DNA of 64,000 nt from Clostridia bacterium (GTDB lineage: Bacteria; Bacillota; Clostridia; UMGS1840): assembly GCA_017468465.1 (NCBI GenBank), contig JAFUIN010000001.1, forward strand, positions 130,876 through 194,875, read 5' to 3'. Positions 25,613-35,235 of this stretch are shown here, piece after piece. The translations under genes were made by a program, and so were the position numbers. Each line of letters begins with the position of its first letter. The stretch's first letter is position 1. The notes under the pieces were generated by a model. It was not told the DNA's origin and searched no databases. It saw only the letters and a list, made by a program, of their open reading frames with translations.

Positions 25613-27148
25613 TTACTCAGCGTCTTCGGTTTTTTTCTTTCTGGTAGTGGTTTTCTTGGGTGCTGCTTCTTTTTCACCGTCAGCCGCTTTTTTGGTTGTA
25701 GTTTTCTTGGTGGTAGTGGTGGTTTTCTTTGCAGCAGTTTTTTTCGGAGCTGCTTCTTTTTCACCGTCTTCTGCTTTTTTGGTGGTGGTTTTCTTTGCAG
25801 CGGTTTTCTTGGGTGCTGCTTTCTTTTCTGCTTTTGCGGAAGCTTCAGCTGCAGCTTCTTCTTCGGAAATTTCCTGGCAGATTGCATTGTCTCTTACAAA
25901 ATCAACAGCTTTTCTTACGATGATGTCTTTTTTCAGGTCTTCATCGGGAACAAAGTTGGAGATTTTTTCTTTTTCAATGCCGTAGTAGCTGCTCAGTTTT
26001 TCTTTTTCTTCGTCTAAATCAGCTTCGGTTGCTTCAATGCCTTCCTGTTTTGCAATGGCTTCCAGAACCAACATAGATTTCACCTGGATTTCAGCATTCT
26101 GTTTGAACTGACCTAAGTAGGTTTGTTCGTCCATGCCGGTGTATTTCAGATACATTTCTCTGTTGATGCCTTGCTGCATTAAGCCGTTATCAAAATCTCT
26201 TGCAAGCATATTCACTCTTTCCTGAATCATTGCTTCGGGAATGTCGATTTCAACAGTTTTTGCAATCTGGTCTACTACTTCGTTTTCAAACTGAACGTTT
26301 GCTCTTTCGTCCAGCTGCTTTTGCATTTTTTCTTTGATATCTGCTTTGAATTCTGCCAAAGTGTCAAACTCGGAAGCTTCCTGAGCCAAATCGTCATTTG
26401 CTTCGGGCAGTTCTTTTCTGGTTACTTTGTTAATTTTAACTTTGAATTCAGCAGCTTTTCCTTTTAATTCGTCTGCATGATATTCTTCGGGGAAGGTTAC
26501 TTTCACTACAACATCGTCACCGGTACCGCTGCCGATTAACTGTTCTTCAAAGCCGGGGATAAACTGACCGCTTCCGATGGTTAAATCAAATGCGTCACCT
26601 TTTCCGCCGGGGAATGCAACACCGTCAACAAAACCTTCAAAGTCGATGTTTGCAATGTCACCGTTTTCGATTGCTCTGTCTTCTACGGGAACGACTCTGG
26701 AATTTCTTTCTCTGATTCTGTCGATTTCTGCATCAACCGCTTCATCTTTTACAGTGTAGACAACTTTTTTAGCGGTTATACCCTTGTAGTTTTCCACGGT
26801 TGCAACCGGTCTTACATACACTTTGAACACAGCGGTGAAGCCTTTTTCCTTGGAAATTTCCGGAATGTCAACTTCCGGCTGAGATACAACATCCAGCGCA
26901 GCTTCTTTTACTGCGTTTTCATATAATTCGGGCAGAATGGAGTTTACAGCATCATCAAAGAAAATACCTTCTCCATACATTCTTTCAATCATAGCTTTGG
27001 GAGCTTTTCCTTTACGGAAGCCGGGCAGAGTAATGCTTTTTACATTTTTTCTGTAGGCTTTTTCGATTGCTTCGTTAAATTTTGCCGCGTCTACCGCGAT
27101 GGAAAATTCTACTTGATTTTTTCCTAAATCTTTGACTTTGATACTCAT
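25613..27148 (-). CDS. tig: Trigger factor with long Lys/Ala-rich tail
   Basis: The 511-residue chaperone has the ribosome-binding N domain (GFRKGKAPKAMIERMYG), the FKBP-type PPIase domain (about residues 150-240) and the C-terminal cradle to about residue 432. The family is usually near 430 residues. This one adds about 75 residues rich in KKTAAKKTT, PKKT and EKEAAPK, like a histone H1 tail. It assists nascent chains at the exit tunnel. GGAGG precedes the chosen ATG by 11 bases. First gene of tig-clpP-clpX. Confidence 0.97.
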   Translation of the reverse strand: MSIKVKDLGKNQVEFSIAVDAAKFNEAIEKAYRKNVKSITLPGFRKGKAPKAMIERMYGEGIFFDDAVNSILPELYENAVKEAALDVVSQPEVDIPEISKEKGFTAVFKVYVRPVATVENYKGITAKKVVYTVKDEAVDAEIDRIRERNSRVVPVEDRAIENGDIANIDFEGFVDGVAFPGGKGDAFDLTIGSGQFIPGFEEQLIGSGTGDDVVVKVTFPEEYHADELKGKAAEFKVKINKVTRKELPEANDDLAQEASEFDTLAEFKADIKEKMQKQLDERANVQFENEVVDQIAKTVEIDIPEAMIQERVNMLARDFDNGLMQQGINREMYLKYTGMDEQTYLGQFKQNAEIQVKSMLVLEAIAKQEGIEATEADLDEEKEKLSSYYGIEKEKISNFVPDEDLKKDIIVRKAVDFVRDNAICQEISEEEAAAEASAKAEKKAAPKKTAAKKTTTKKAEDGEKEAAPKKTAAKKTTTTTKKTTTKKAADGEKEAAPKKTTTRKKKTEDAE

Positions 27149-27195
27149 TTCGTTTGTTTCCTCCAAATCTGCATTCAAGATTTTAACATTTATTT

Positions 27196-27223
27196 ATTAT
27201 ACCATATATTTTCAAAAATTCAA
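27196..27223 (-). promoter_or_regulatory. Promoter of tig-clpP-clpX
   Basis: Minus-strand TTGAAT (27223-27218), 16-base spacer, TATAAT (27201-27196), about 50 bases before the tig start. Confidence 0.65.
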
Positions 27224-27351
27224 GCCTTTTTCAAAAATTTTAGAATTTTTTGACATTTTCTAAAAAAACTTCAAAAAGCAAGGAAATCACCATACTTTTT
27301 TGTGCTTTATGGTGAAAAAATTTCAAGAAAAAGTTTTTTCGCTCAATATTA

Positions 27352-27379
27352 TTGACTTTTTTCCTGAAATTTGTATAAT
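27352..27379 (+). promoter_or_regulatory. Promoter of the PLP lyase gene, with long leader
   Basis: TTGACT, 16-base spacer, TATAAT. The start codon is 156 bases further on. The leader can form GTTGATG (27452) with CATCAA (27497) around TTGCA (27471) with TGCAA (27485). Confidence 0.6.
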
Positions 27380-27535
27380 AGATGTGATGGAAAACGTGTT
27401 TCAAAGGCGCTTTTTTAGAAAGTGCCCGGAATACTTTTTCACAAAACAAAAGTTGATGATTTTAGAAAAATTGCAAAGGATTTCTGCAATGAAAAACATC
27501 AAACTAATTTCTGTGGGAGAGGGATATAAGCTGTC

Positions 27536-28810
27536 ATGAATACGTTAGATTTTGCAACTACCTTGGGTGTATCAAAGGAAACAGTTGCCTTAGTGGAACA
27601 AAGTGAAAAAAAGCTTACCGGAGTTTTTGAAAAACTGGAAGCAATTTCGGAGCTGAATCAGGCAAGAGTGCTTCGTGCATTTTCCGATTGCCGTATTTCG
27701 GACACCCATTTTAATTTTTCCACCGGCTATGGTTATGACGACCATGGGAGAGATACCCTTGACCGTCTGTATGCTCAGATATTTGAATGTGAAGATGCGC
27801 TGGTTCGCCATACCATTATTTCCGGAACCCATGCGCTGACAACCGCTTTTTTTGGCGTGCTTCGCCCGGGGGATACTTTGATTTCGGTTACCGGAAGACC
27901 CTATGATACGTTGGAGGAAGTCATCGGAATCCGTGGTGAGAATTCCGGCTCTTTGAAGGAGTTTGGCGTGTCGTATGGCGAAATCCCCTTGAAAAACGGT
28001 GCGCCCGATTTGGAGGCAATCAGAAACGGTGTTCCGGCTACCACAAAAGCGGTGCTGATTCAGCGTTCCAAAGGGTACGAAAGCCGTGTTTCGCTGTCTT
28101 CGGAGGAAATTGGGGAAATCGTTGCAGTTGTAAAGGGGATTAACCCGAACATTATTGTAATTGTGGATAATTGCTACGGTGAATTTGTTAATACATCGGA
28201 GCCTACCAAGTACGGTGCAGACCTGGCTTGCGGCTCGCTGATTAAAAATCCCGGTGGCGGTCTGGCTTTAACCGGTGGATACATTGCCGGAAAAAGAGAA
28301 TACATAGAGCTTTGTGCCATGCGGCTCACGTCTCCCGGCTTGGGAAAAGAGGTGGGGGCATCACTGGGCTTAACTCGTTCTATGATTCAGGGGCTTTATT
28401 TTGCACCCTTTGTGGTATGTCAGGCGTTAAAAACTGCTGTGCTTTGTGCACAGATTTTTCAGGATTTGGGCTACACTGTTACACCTTTGCCACAAGAAGA
28501 CAGAAATTGCATCATTCAGGCGATTGACTTCTTAAAACCGGAAGGTGTGATATCTTTTTGTAAAGGCATTCAAAAAGGTGCTCCTGTGGATTCCTTTGTG
28601 TCGCCCGAGCCTTGGGACATGCCCGGTTATCAGGACCAGGTTATTATGGCAGCAGGCGCTTTTGTGCAGGGTGCATCCATTGAGCTTTCGGCAGATGCCC
28701 CTATCAAACCGCCCTACACTGCATTTATGCAAGGCTCTCTTTCTTACGGCTACGGCAAAGCAGGCTTGATGCTCGCCGTGGAAGAGGTATTGAAAAATAA
28801 AACTGTATAA
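27536..28810 (+). CDS. Methionine gamma-lyase family PLP protein (YnbB-like)
   Basis: The 424-residue protein matches the Met_gamma_lyase/aluminium-resistance family across its whole length: FNFSTGYGYDDHGRDTLDRLYAQ, SGTHALTTAFFGVLRPGD, VDNCYGEF and GSLIKNPGGGLA, the last holding the PLP-binding lysine. The true substrate of this group is uncertain; it is often found in Firmicutes housekeeping loci. The Shine-Dalgarno (GAGAGGG) is rather far from the ATG, about 14 bases. It is followed by its own terminator. Confidence 0.9.
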   Translation: MNTLDFATTLGVSKETVALVEQSEKKLTGVFEKLEAISELNQARVLRAFSDCRISDTHFNFSTGYGYDDHGRDTLDRLYAQIFECEDALVRHTIISGTHALTTAFFGVLRPGDTLISVTGRPYDTLEEVIGIRGENSGSLKEFGVSYGEIPLKNGAPDLEAIRNGVPATTKAVLIQRSKGYESRVSLSSEEIGEIVAVVKGINPNIIVIVDNCYGEFVNTSEPTKYGADLACGSLIKNPGGGLALTGGYIAGKREYIELCAMRLTSPGLGKEVGASLGLTRSMIQGLYFAPFVVCQALKTAVLCAQIFQDLGYTVTPLPQEDRNCIIQAIDFLKPEGVISFCKGIQKGAPVDSFVSPEPWDMPGYQDQVIMAAGAFVQGASIELSADAPIKPPYTAFMQGSLSYGYGKAGLMLAVEEVLKNKTV

Positions 28811-28812
28811 CG

Positions 28813-28842
28813 TAAAAAAGCAGAGGGTTCTCTGCTTTTTTT
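28813..28842. terminator. Bidirectional terminator
   Basis: AAAAAGCAGAG and CTCTGCTTTTT pair around GGTT. It separates the lyase gene from pdaA, which ends from the other side. Confidence 0.9.
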
Positions 28843-28853
28843 ACACGTTGTTG

Positions 28854-29672
28854 TTACTTACACAGTTCTTCCAGTGTGCCAAATCGGTAGCCCAGTTCCT
28901 TCCATTTGGTCAAAAGTTCATCTAAAATTTTGGAATTGGTTTTAGAGGTGGAATGAAGAAGTACCACGGCTCCGTTATGGACACGGGGCAAAAGCTTGGA
29001 AAAGGCTTCCTCGCGGCTGGGTTGTTTATCCTGAAGCCAATCTGCATATGCCAAGCTCCAAAATATTGTTTTATAGCCTAAGCTTTGCGCTTGTTTCAAA
29101 TTTTCTTCGTTGAATTTTCCCTGAGGGGGACGGTAAAATTTTTTCATTTCCTGTCCGGTGATTTCTTTATATTTTGTTTCTAAATCGGTCAGTTCTTTTC
29201 GGAAGCTTTCCAGATCCGAAATTTTAGACATATCCGGATGATTGTTGGTGTGGTTTCCCACAATATGACCGTCTGCTACCATTTGCTTGACCAAGTCCGG
29301 CTGCGTGTTTAGGTAGTTTCCCACCAAAAAGAAAGTGGCCGGCACTTGATGCTTTTTCAAGGTTTCTAAAATTTTGGGGGTGTAGCCGGCTTCAAAGCCT
29401 GCATCAAAGGTGAGATACAAAACCTTTTCCTCCGGTGGGCCGAGGTAGTAGGCGTTATATTGAGATAGCATTTCCCGGCTTCTGTTTCCCACCGGTTGAC
29501 TTCCGTTTTGACTATAGCTTAAGCCCCAGTCGTTTTTGATGGCGGCGGTTTCTATCGAAGTGGGGAGTACCTTGGTAAATAAGAAAGTTGCTGCTGCCAG
29601 AATTAAAATGCCGGAGGCCAGACGTAACAAAAAGGGTTTTAAGGAAACAACAAAAAATTTTTTGGAATTCAT
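28854..29672 (-). CDS. PdaA-type polysaccharide deacetylase
   Basis: The 272-residue protein has an N-terminal membrane or signal segment (residues 12-35) and a NodB-type deacetylase domain: LTFDAGFEAGYTPKIL (catalytic Asp), GNHTNNHPDM (metal-binding His pair), RPPQGKFNEENL and VVLLHSTS. The order and the NDWGLSYSQNG lead match PdaA, which makes the muramic delta-lactam of the spore cortex. It fits a spore-forming host. It stands alone. Confidence 0.88.
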   Translation of the reverse strand: MNSKKFFVVSLKPFLLRLASGILILAAATFLFTKVLPTSIETAAIKNDWGLSYSQNGSQPVGNRSREMLSQYNAYYLGPPEEKVLYLTFDAGFEAGYTPKILETLKKHQVPATFFLVGNYLNTQPDLVKQMVADGHIVGNHTNNHPDMSKISDLESFRKELTDLETKYKEITGQEMKKFYRPPQGKFNEENLKQAQSLGYKTIFWSLAYADWLQDKQPSREEAFSKLLPRVHNGAVVLLHSTSKTNSKILDELLTKWKELGYRFGTLEELCK

Positions 29673-29799
29673 AACATCACAAACCTGAAAAAATTCAGTT
29701 TTCCTCCTTATGAAGAACTTTTTTTCTTACGGCAATTTTATGTGAGGGCGATAGAAAATATGTGCAAATATTAAATCTTTGTTACAATGCGAAAAAGAA

Positions 29800-29829
29800 T
29801 TGACATTCTTTCGTGTTTTATTGTATAAT
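29800..29829 (+). promoter_or_regulatory. Promoter of prsA
   Basis: Perfect TTGACA, 18-base spacer, perfect TATAAT, about 42 bases before the prsA start. Confidence 0.8.
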
Positions 29830-29871
29830 GAAACCAAACAATTTAAGAAATTGATGAAAAGAGGTATTTTT

Positions 29872-30864
29872 ATGAAAAAAATAATTTCTGTTTTGCTGGC
29901 AGTAATTTTATGTTTGGGTGTGTTTGCAGGCTGCGGTACAACCAATGAGAATGAAGTTGTTGCCAAGGTTGGCGACGAAACAATTACCGTTGGAGAACTG
30001 AAATATGCCATTGAAACTGTAAAAATGCAGTCAGTTGGTCAGCTTCAGGGCGATGACGTGGAAGAATTCTGGACCACTGAAAAAGACGGCAGAGATGCAG
30101 AAACTTACATTCGCGAAAAAGGAATGGAGCTTCTTGTGAACATTGCAGTAATGGCTCAGGCTGCAAAAGATAACGGCATTTCCATTACTTCTTCTGAGGT
30201 GGATGACTATTTGACTGAAAACAAAGAATCCATCCAGCAAACCATGGAAACATACAATGTTAGCAAGGATGCTATCAAAAACATTGCAAGAAAACAGCTT
30301 CTTTACAATAAATACGGCGAAAGAGTGCTTGCTGCATCGGAAGAATTTAATCCGGATGAAGAAACCATAAAAACTATTTTCAGTGAGAACTTCTTAAAAG
30401 CGCAGCATATTTTGAAAATGACTGTAAATAGTGAAACCGGTGAACCTTTATCTTCGGAAGAAGCGGATGCAAAAAAAGCAGAAATTGACAATTTATTAAA
30501 ACAGGCGAAAAGCGGTGCTGATTTCACTGCTTTGATGAATGAGCATTCTGAAGACCCCGGAAAAGAACAATCTCCCGAAGGATATGTATTCACCGAAGGA
30601 GAAATGGTTCCTGAATTTTACGAAGGAACCAAAGCACTTTCCGAAAATGAAATTTCTGAAGTAATTCCTTCCAGCTATGGTTATCATATTATCAAACGTA
30701 TTCCTCTGGATGTTGAGAAGGACCTCCAGGATAATATGACCAAAGTGCAATATCTTTTTATGCAAATGGCAGAAGAAAAGCATGTAGAAGAGCTGAAAAA
30801 AACCATACCCATCAGCCAGGATGATGCAAAAATTCAGGCAATTCCCGTAAGAGAAAACAACTAA
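29872..30864 (+). CDS. prsA: PrsA-like foldase lipoprotein (parvulin PPIase)
   Basis: The 330-residue protein starts with a lipoprotein signal (LGVFAGC, Cys near residue 19), followed by a SurA-like N domain. A parvulin domain spans about residues 172-285: KAQHILKMTV, SEDPGKEQSPEGYVFTEGEMVPEF and SSYGYHIIKR. Such proteins help exported proteins fold outside the membrane. The start was placed at MKKIISVLL, where the signal begins and AGAGGT lies upstream. The AI-2E transporter gene follows after a hairpin. Confidence 0.92.
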   Translation: MKKIISVLLAVILCLGVFAGCGTTNENEVVAKVGDETITVGELKYAIETVKMQSVGQLQGDDVEEFWTTEKDGRDAETYIREKGMELLVNIAVMAQAAKDNGISITSSEVDDYLTENKESIQQTMETYNVSKDAIKNIARKQLLYNKYGERVLAASEEFNPDEETIKTIFSENFLKAQHILKMTVNSETGEPLSSEEADAKKAEIDNLLKQAKSGADFTALMNEHSEDPGKEQSPEGYVFTEGEMVPEFYEGTKALSENEISEVIPSSYGYHIIKRIPLDVEKDLQDNMTKVQYLFMQMAEEKHVEELKKTIPISQDDAKIQAIPVRENN

Positions 30865-30883
30865 TCTGAAAAATCCCCGCAGG

Positions 30884-30912
30884 GCAGGCATAAGACAAGC
30901 TCTTATGCCTGC
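30884..30912 (+). repeat. Intercistronic hairpin between prsA and AI-2E gene
   Basis: GCAGGCATAAGA pairs perfectly with TCTTATGCCTGC around CAAGC (12 base pairs). No T-run follows, so it is more likely a processing or mRNA-stability hairpin than a terminator. Confidence 0.6.
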
Positions 30913-30935
30913 TCGTGTCAATAGGAGTGTGGGTT

Positions 30936-32105
30936 ATGAAGCAGTTTTTCAAAGAGTATAAGGATAAAATTATTTTGTATTCAATGGTTGCAGTGATTGG
31001 AATTGCAGCCTACTTTTTATTTTTGAAGTTTGAAAATTTCTGGCAGGTGGTCAGTTTTGTTACCTCCATTTTTACACCGTTTCTTATTGGATTTATTATC
31101 AGTTATCTGTTAAATCCTTTTATGAAGCTTTTGGAGAAAACAATTTTTTCCCGGATTGATTCCAAAAAGCGTCGGGGCGTTTATTCCAAGCTGCGCCGGT
31201 TGATTAGCATTTTTGTGACATATGTTTTTATGATTGGCGTTTTGACAGCATTGGTGGTGCTTTTGATTCCCCAGATTAAAACCAGTGTGGAAACACTGTT
31301 CCGGAATATTCCTGATTATATCAGAGTGCTGACCTCCAATGTAACCCATTGGATTAACCAAAACCATCTGAATGCAGAATGGATGGATGAAATCTTACCC
31401 TTTAACAAATTGATGGATTATGCCACCGCGTTGATCAATGCTTGTTTTGGATGGTTGGTGAACATCCCGATCTTGGTTACCACCGGCTTTACCAATATTC
31501 TTGTAGGCGTGATTGTATCTGTTTATTTTCTTTATGAGAAAGAAAGAATTCTTGCAATTTTGAAAAAAACAAATATTGCACTGTTCAAAAAGGAAACTGC
31601 TCATAAAGTTCTGGATGTTTGCACAATGACCAACAAAACATTCTCCAGCTTTATTTTGGGCAAAATTATTGATTCTTTGATTATCGGTTGCCTTGCGTTT
31701 CCGTTCATGCTTCTCATTTATCAGCCCTACGCACTGTTAATCAGCGTGATTATCGGGGTTACCAATGTCATTCCGTTTTTCGGACCCTTTATCGGTGCTA
31801 TTCCGTCTGCACTGTTGATTTTAATTGTTGCACCGGACAGATTGTTGTGGTTTGTGTTGTTTGTGTTCTTGCTTCAACAGTTTGACGGCAATATTTTAGG
31901 TCCTAAAATTTTAGGAGAAACCACTGGTATTTCCCCTATATTGGTGCTTTTAGGCATTCTTGCAGGAAGCAAATTGCTGGGCTTTTTGGGAATGATTGTT
32001 GGAGTTCCGCTGACTGCTGTTATATTTTTCTTGCTGAAAGCATATATCCAAAAAAAATATCAGGAAAAACAAGAAGATGAATCAATTACTTGCACAACAG
32101 ATTGA
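30936..32105 (+). CDS. AI-2E family (PerM-like) transporter
   Basis: The 389-residue membrane protein has about eight hydrophobic segments and the family signature in its last third: YFLYEKERILAIL, IIGVTNVIPFFGPFIGAIPSALLIL, LQQFDGNILGPKILGETTGISP and LGMIVGVPLTAV. The family exports or imports small molecules or ions; the substrate here is unknown. The ATG at 30936 was chosen over an upstream GTG because a GGAG site precedes it. Its end overlaps the start of queG by 29 bases, indicating coupled translation. Confidence 0.9.
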   Translation: MKQFFKEYKDKIILYSMVAVIGIAAYFLFLKFENFWQVVSFVTSIFTPFLIGFIISYLLNPFMKLLEKTIFSRIDSKKRRGVYSKLRRLISIFVTYVFMIGVLTALVVLLIPQIKTSVETLFRNIPDYIRVLTSNVTHWINQNHLNAEWMDEILPFNKLMDYATALINACFGWLVNIPILVTTGFTNILVGVIVSVYFLYEKERILAILKKTNIALFKKETAHKVLDVCTMTNKTFSSFILGKIIDSLIIGCLAFPFMLLIYQPYALLISVIIGVTNVIPFFGPFIGAIPSALLILIVAPDRLLWFVLFVFLLQQFDGNILGPKILGETTGISPILVLLGILAGSKLLGFLGMIVGVPLTAVIFFLLKAYIQKKYQEKQEDESITCTTD

Positions 32106-32859
32106 AAAAGCATTCCCTGACTGGATTTCCTATGGGGTAATGCCTAATCCGAATCAAAAATATCAAAAACAGGGATACCGTACGTTAATTGTTGCGGTAT
32201 TCCCTTATTATTATCCCGAAAATACGAGATATGTGTCGAAATATGCTTCTGTTCCCGACTATCACCGTGTGGTGAAGGAGGAACTGGACAGGATTTTTTC
32301 TTCTGTTGGAGTGGAGTATCTTTCTTTTACAGATATTTCTCCGTTTAGAGAGAAGCAGCTGGCAGAGGAGTTAGGTTTGGGGCAAATCGGGAAGCACAAT
32401 TTGCTGTTAACAAAGAAATACGGCTCCTTTGTTTTTATTGGTGAAGTGCTGCTGAAAGAAGAACTTCCTCTGCGAAAGCATGAACCAATTTCTCTTTGCA
32501 CAGGTTGCGATGCTTGCAAACAAGCCTGCCCAACAAATGCTTTGGAAAACGGGTTTTGCAAAACCAGCTGTCTTTCTTTTTTAACGCAGAAAAAGGATCT
32601 TTCCCAAGAGGAAGAAAAGCTACTTCAAAAAGGGAACACACTATGGGGCTGCGATTTGTGCCAGCTTGTCTGTCCGGTCAATCAGAAAGCGGAGCTGACC
32701 GGAATCAAAGCATTCCAAAGACCGGTTTTGGAGCTTTCTTTGGAGGAGCTTTCTTTCATGACGGAAGAGATGTTTCAGGAACAATATCGTGATTTTGCCT
32801 TTTGTTATAAAGGTGCCCAAATACTCAAAAGAAATGTGAGACTGTTAGATGAAAAATAG
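32077..32859 (+). CDS. queG: Epoxyqueuosine reductase, short form
   Basis: The 260-residue protein has the QueG N domain (RTLIVAVFPYYYPE, GVEYLSFTDISPF) and two 4Fe-4S motifs (LCTGCDACKQACPTNAL and CDLCQLVCPVN). QueG reduces epoxyqueuosine to queuosine in tRNA. It lacks the C-terminal HEAT-like part of longer homologues (about 380 residues), so it could also be a related DUF1730 ferredoxin protein. It overlaps both neighbours: 29 bases with the transporter and 11 with pcrA. Confidence 0.82.
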   Translation: MNQLLAQQIEKAFPDWISYGVMPNPNQKYQKQGYRTLIVAVFPYYYPENTRYVSKYASVPDYHRVVKEELDRIFSSVGVEYLSFTDISPFREKQLAEELGLGQIGKHNLLLTKKYGSFVFIGEVLLKEELPLRKHEPISLCTGCDACKQACPTNALENGFCKTSCLSFLTQKKDLSQEEEKLLQKGNTLWGCDLCQLVCPVNQKAELTGIKAFQRPVLELSLEELSFMTEEMFQEQYRDFAFCYKGAQILKRNVRLLDEK

Positions 32860-35224
32860 ATTTAATGCGATTAAAAGACGAATATTAGAAGAAGAATTTT
32901 CCAATTTGAACCCAATGCAAAGAGAAGCCTGTTTTACTGCAACAGGGCCCGTTTTGATTTTGGCAGGAGCAGGCAGCGGGAAAACCACTACGCTCATTTC
33001 ACGCATTCATTATTTGGTAAAATATGGTGATTCTTACGATCATGAATTGGAATGCCCGTCCTTTTTGGACAGTGCGGATTTAGACCGTTTGGAGAAAAAA
33101 GAAGCCTCCTCTCTGACGCCTGAAGAGGAAGCATTATTTTCTTACCAACCGGTTTCCCCTTATCATATTCTTGCCATCACGTTTACCAATAAGGCGGCAA
33201 ACGAGCTGAAAGAACGGTTGGAGAAAAAGCTGGGAGACCGTGCAAGTGGAATCTGGGCATTGACCTTTCACTCTGCTTGTGTGCGGATTTTAAGAGATCA
33301 TATCAGCTTGCTTGGCAGCTTTAACCGGTTTTTCACCATTTTTGATGCCAATGATGCCAAAACTTGTGTCAAAGAATGTATCAAAGAGCTGAATATATCA
33401 GAGGATGTGCTCAATCATAAGCTTTGCTACAGCATCATTTCTGCCGCAAAAAATGACGGCATTGATGCAGAGGAATTTCTTCGGATGGCAGGTGGAGACT
33501 ATAAGCGCACCCTGCTTGCCAAGGTGTATCAGCTTTATATGGAAAAACTGAAAAAATATAATGCGCTGGATTTTGACGATATTTTATTTTACACCGTCAA
33601 ACTGTTTGAACAATTTCCTGCTGTTTTGGCGGAATATCAGAATCGGTTTACCCATATTATGATTGACGAATATCAGGACACCAATAAAATTCAGTATTTG
33701 TTAGCCTCCTACCTGGCACAGAAGTCACAGAATCTTTGCGTGGTAGGGGATGACGACCAGTCTATTTATAAATTTCGCGGTGCAGATATCACCAACATTC
33801 TGAATTTTGAAAAACAGTTTCCAAATACTAAAATTATCAAATTGGAAGAAAACTATCGCAGCACCAAAAACATTCTGGATGCAGCCAACGAGGTGATAAA
33901 AAATAACCGTCAGCGAAAAGCCAAACGATTGTGGACTTCCCGAAACGGCGGAGATAAGGTCAATGTGTTGAATCCGCAAAATAACTATGATGAGGCAAAC
34001 AAAATCGGAATGCTGATTGAAACCTTAAAACGAGAGGGTTACCGCTATAAAGATATGGCAATTTTATATCGGATGAATTCCTTGTCCCGTACCTTTGAGC
34101 AGAACTTTTTACAAACCGCAATTCCCCATAGAATTGTTGGCGGAACCAGATTCTTCGACCGAAAAGAAATTAAAGATATTGTTGCCTATCTGCGTTTGAT
34201 TTTGAATGCGAATGATGATGCAGCACTGCTTCGAATTATTAACGAGCCTGCACGAGGCATTGGGAAAACCACCGTGGAAAAGGTGCAGACGCTTGCCTTG
34301 GAACATCAAAAATCCATGCTTGCAATCTGCGAAACGGCAAATTTGTATCCGGAGCTTTCCAACCCGAAACTGAAACTTCTGAATTTTGCAAAAATGATTG
34401 CCGATTTCAGAGAAAATATCGGCAATACTGAAGCACTGGTAAATTCTGTGTTGTACGGCTCCGGTTATATGGAAGCATTGCAAAAAGAAGATACCGAGGA
34501 AGCAGCTTCCCGCATTCAGAATATGAAAGAGCTTCTTTCCATGATTAAAGAAGACGAGGCAAATCAGGACCTATCTTCCTTTTTGGAAAATGTTTCTTTG
34601 CTTTCGGATATTGATAATTATGATGCCGATGAGGATGCAGTTACCTTAATGACTTTGCACAGCTCCAAAGGGCTGGAATTTCCCATTGTGTTTTTGGTGG
34701 GCTTTGAAGAAGGAATTTTTCCCTCTATGCAGTCAAAAACAGAACCGGGCGGCTTGGAAGAAGAACGCCGTCTTTGCTATGTCGGCATTACCCGTGCAAA
34801 AGAAAAACTCTATTTGTCCCATGCAGGAGAACGTATGCTTTACGGCTCCTATATGCACAGTATGCCGTCCCAGTTTTTGAAGGAGATTCCGGAGGATATT
34901 TTGCATCGGGAAAAGAAAAAGGAAAAAGCATTTTCCTTTGATTTTGACGGTTACGAAAATCAGAGTGCTGTTGGCGGCTACCGAGGCGAATCATACAGCT
35001 CCAACGCCATTCATTTGTCACCGGCAGCTAAAGCTCCCGAACCGAAAAAATCCGGAACATTGCCCGATTATCAGGTGGGTTGCCGTGTTCGTCATAAAAA
35101 ATTCGGCGAGGGGACTGTTCTTTCGGTTCAACCGCTTGGAAATGATATGAAGCTGGAAATTGAGTTTGACGAATATGGTAAGAAAAATGTGATGGCAGCA
35201 TTTGCACCGCCCGAGATTATTTAA
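32849..35224 (+). CDS. pcrA: UvrD/PcrA-type DNA helicase
   Basis: The 791-residue SF1A helicase has the Q motif LNPMQREA, Walker A GAGSGKT (about residues 39-45), DEYQDT, GDDDQSIYKFRGAD, LEENYRST, LHSSKGLEFPIVFLVG and CYVGITRAKEKL. A Tudor-like C-terminal domain closes it (GCRVRHKKFGEGTV...). An insertion of about 45 residues lies between the Walker A strand and motif Ia (around residues 58-105), longer than usual. It acts in repair and replication restart. It overlaps queG by 11 bases. Confidence 0.95.
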   Translation: MKNRFNAIKRRILEEEFSNLNPMQREACFTATGPVLILAGAGSGKTTTLISRIHYLVKYGDSYDHELECPSFLDSADLDRLEKKEASSLTPEEEALFSYQPVSPYHILAITFTNKAANELKERLEKKLGDRASGIWALTFHSACVRILRDHISLLGSFNRFFTIFDANDAKTCVKECIKELNISEDVLNHKLCYSIISAAKNDGIDAEEFLRMAGGDYKRTLLAKVYQLYMEKLKKYNALDFDDILFYTVKLFEQFPAVLAEYQNRFTHIMIDEYQDTNKIQYLLASYLAQKSQNLCVVGDDDQSIYKFRGADITNILNFEKQFPNTKIIKLEENYRSTKNILDAANEVIKNNRQRKAKRLWTSRNGGDKVNVLNPQNNYDEANKIGMLIETLKREGYRYKDMAILYRMNSLSRTFEQNFLQTAIPHRIVGGTRFFDRKEIKDIVAYLRLILNANDDAALLRIINEPARGIGKTTVEKVQTLALEHQKSMLAICETANLYPELSNPKLKLLNFAKMIADFRENIGNTEALVNSVLYGSGYMEALQKEDTEEAASRIQNMKELLSMIKEDEANQDLSSFLENVSLLSDIDNYDADEDAVTLMTLHSSKGLEFPIVFLVGFEEGIFPSMQSKTEPGGLEEERRLCYVGITRAKEKLYLSHAGERMLYGSYMHSMPSQFLKEIPEDILHREKKKEKAFSFDFDGYENQSAVGGYRGESYSSNAIHLSPAAKAPEPKKSGTLPDYQVGCRVRHKKFGEGTVLSVQPLGNDMKLEIEFDEYGKKNVMAAFAPPEII

Positions 35225-35235
35225 GGAGAGTTATT

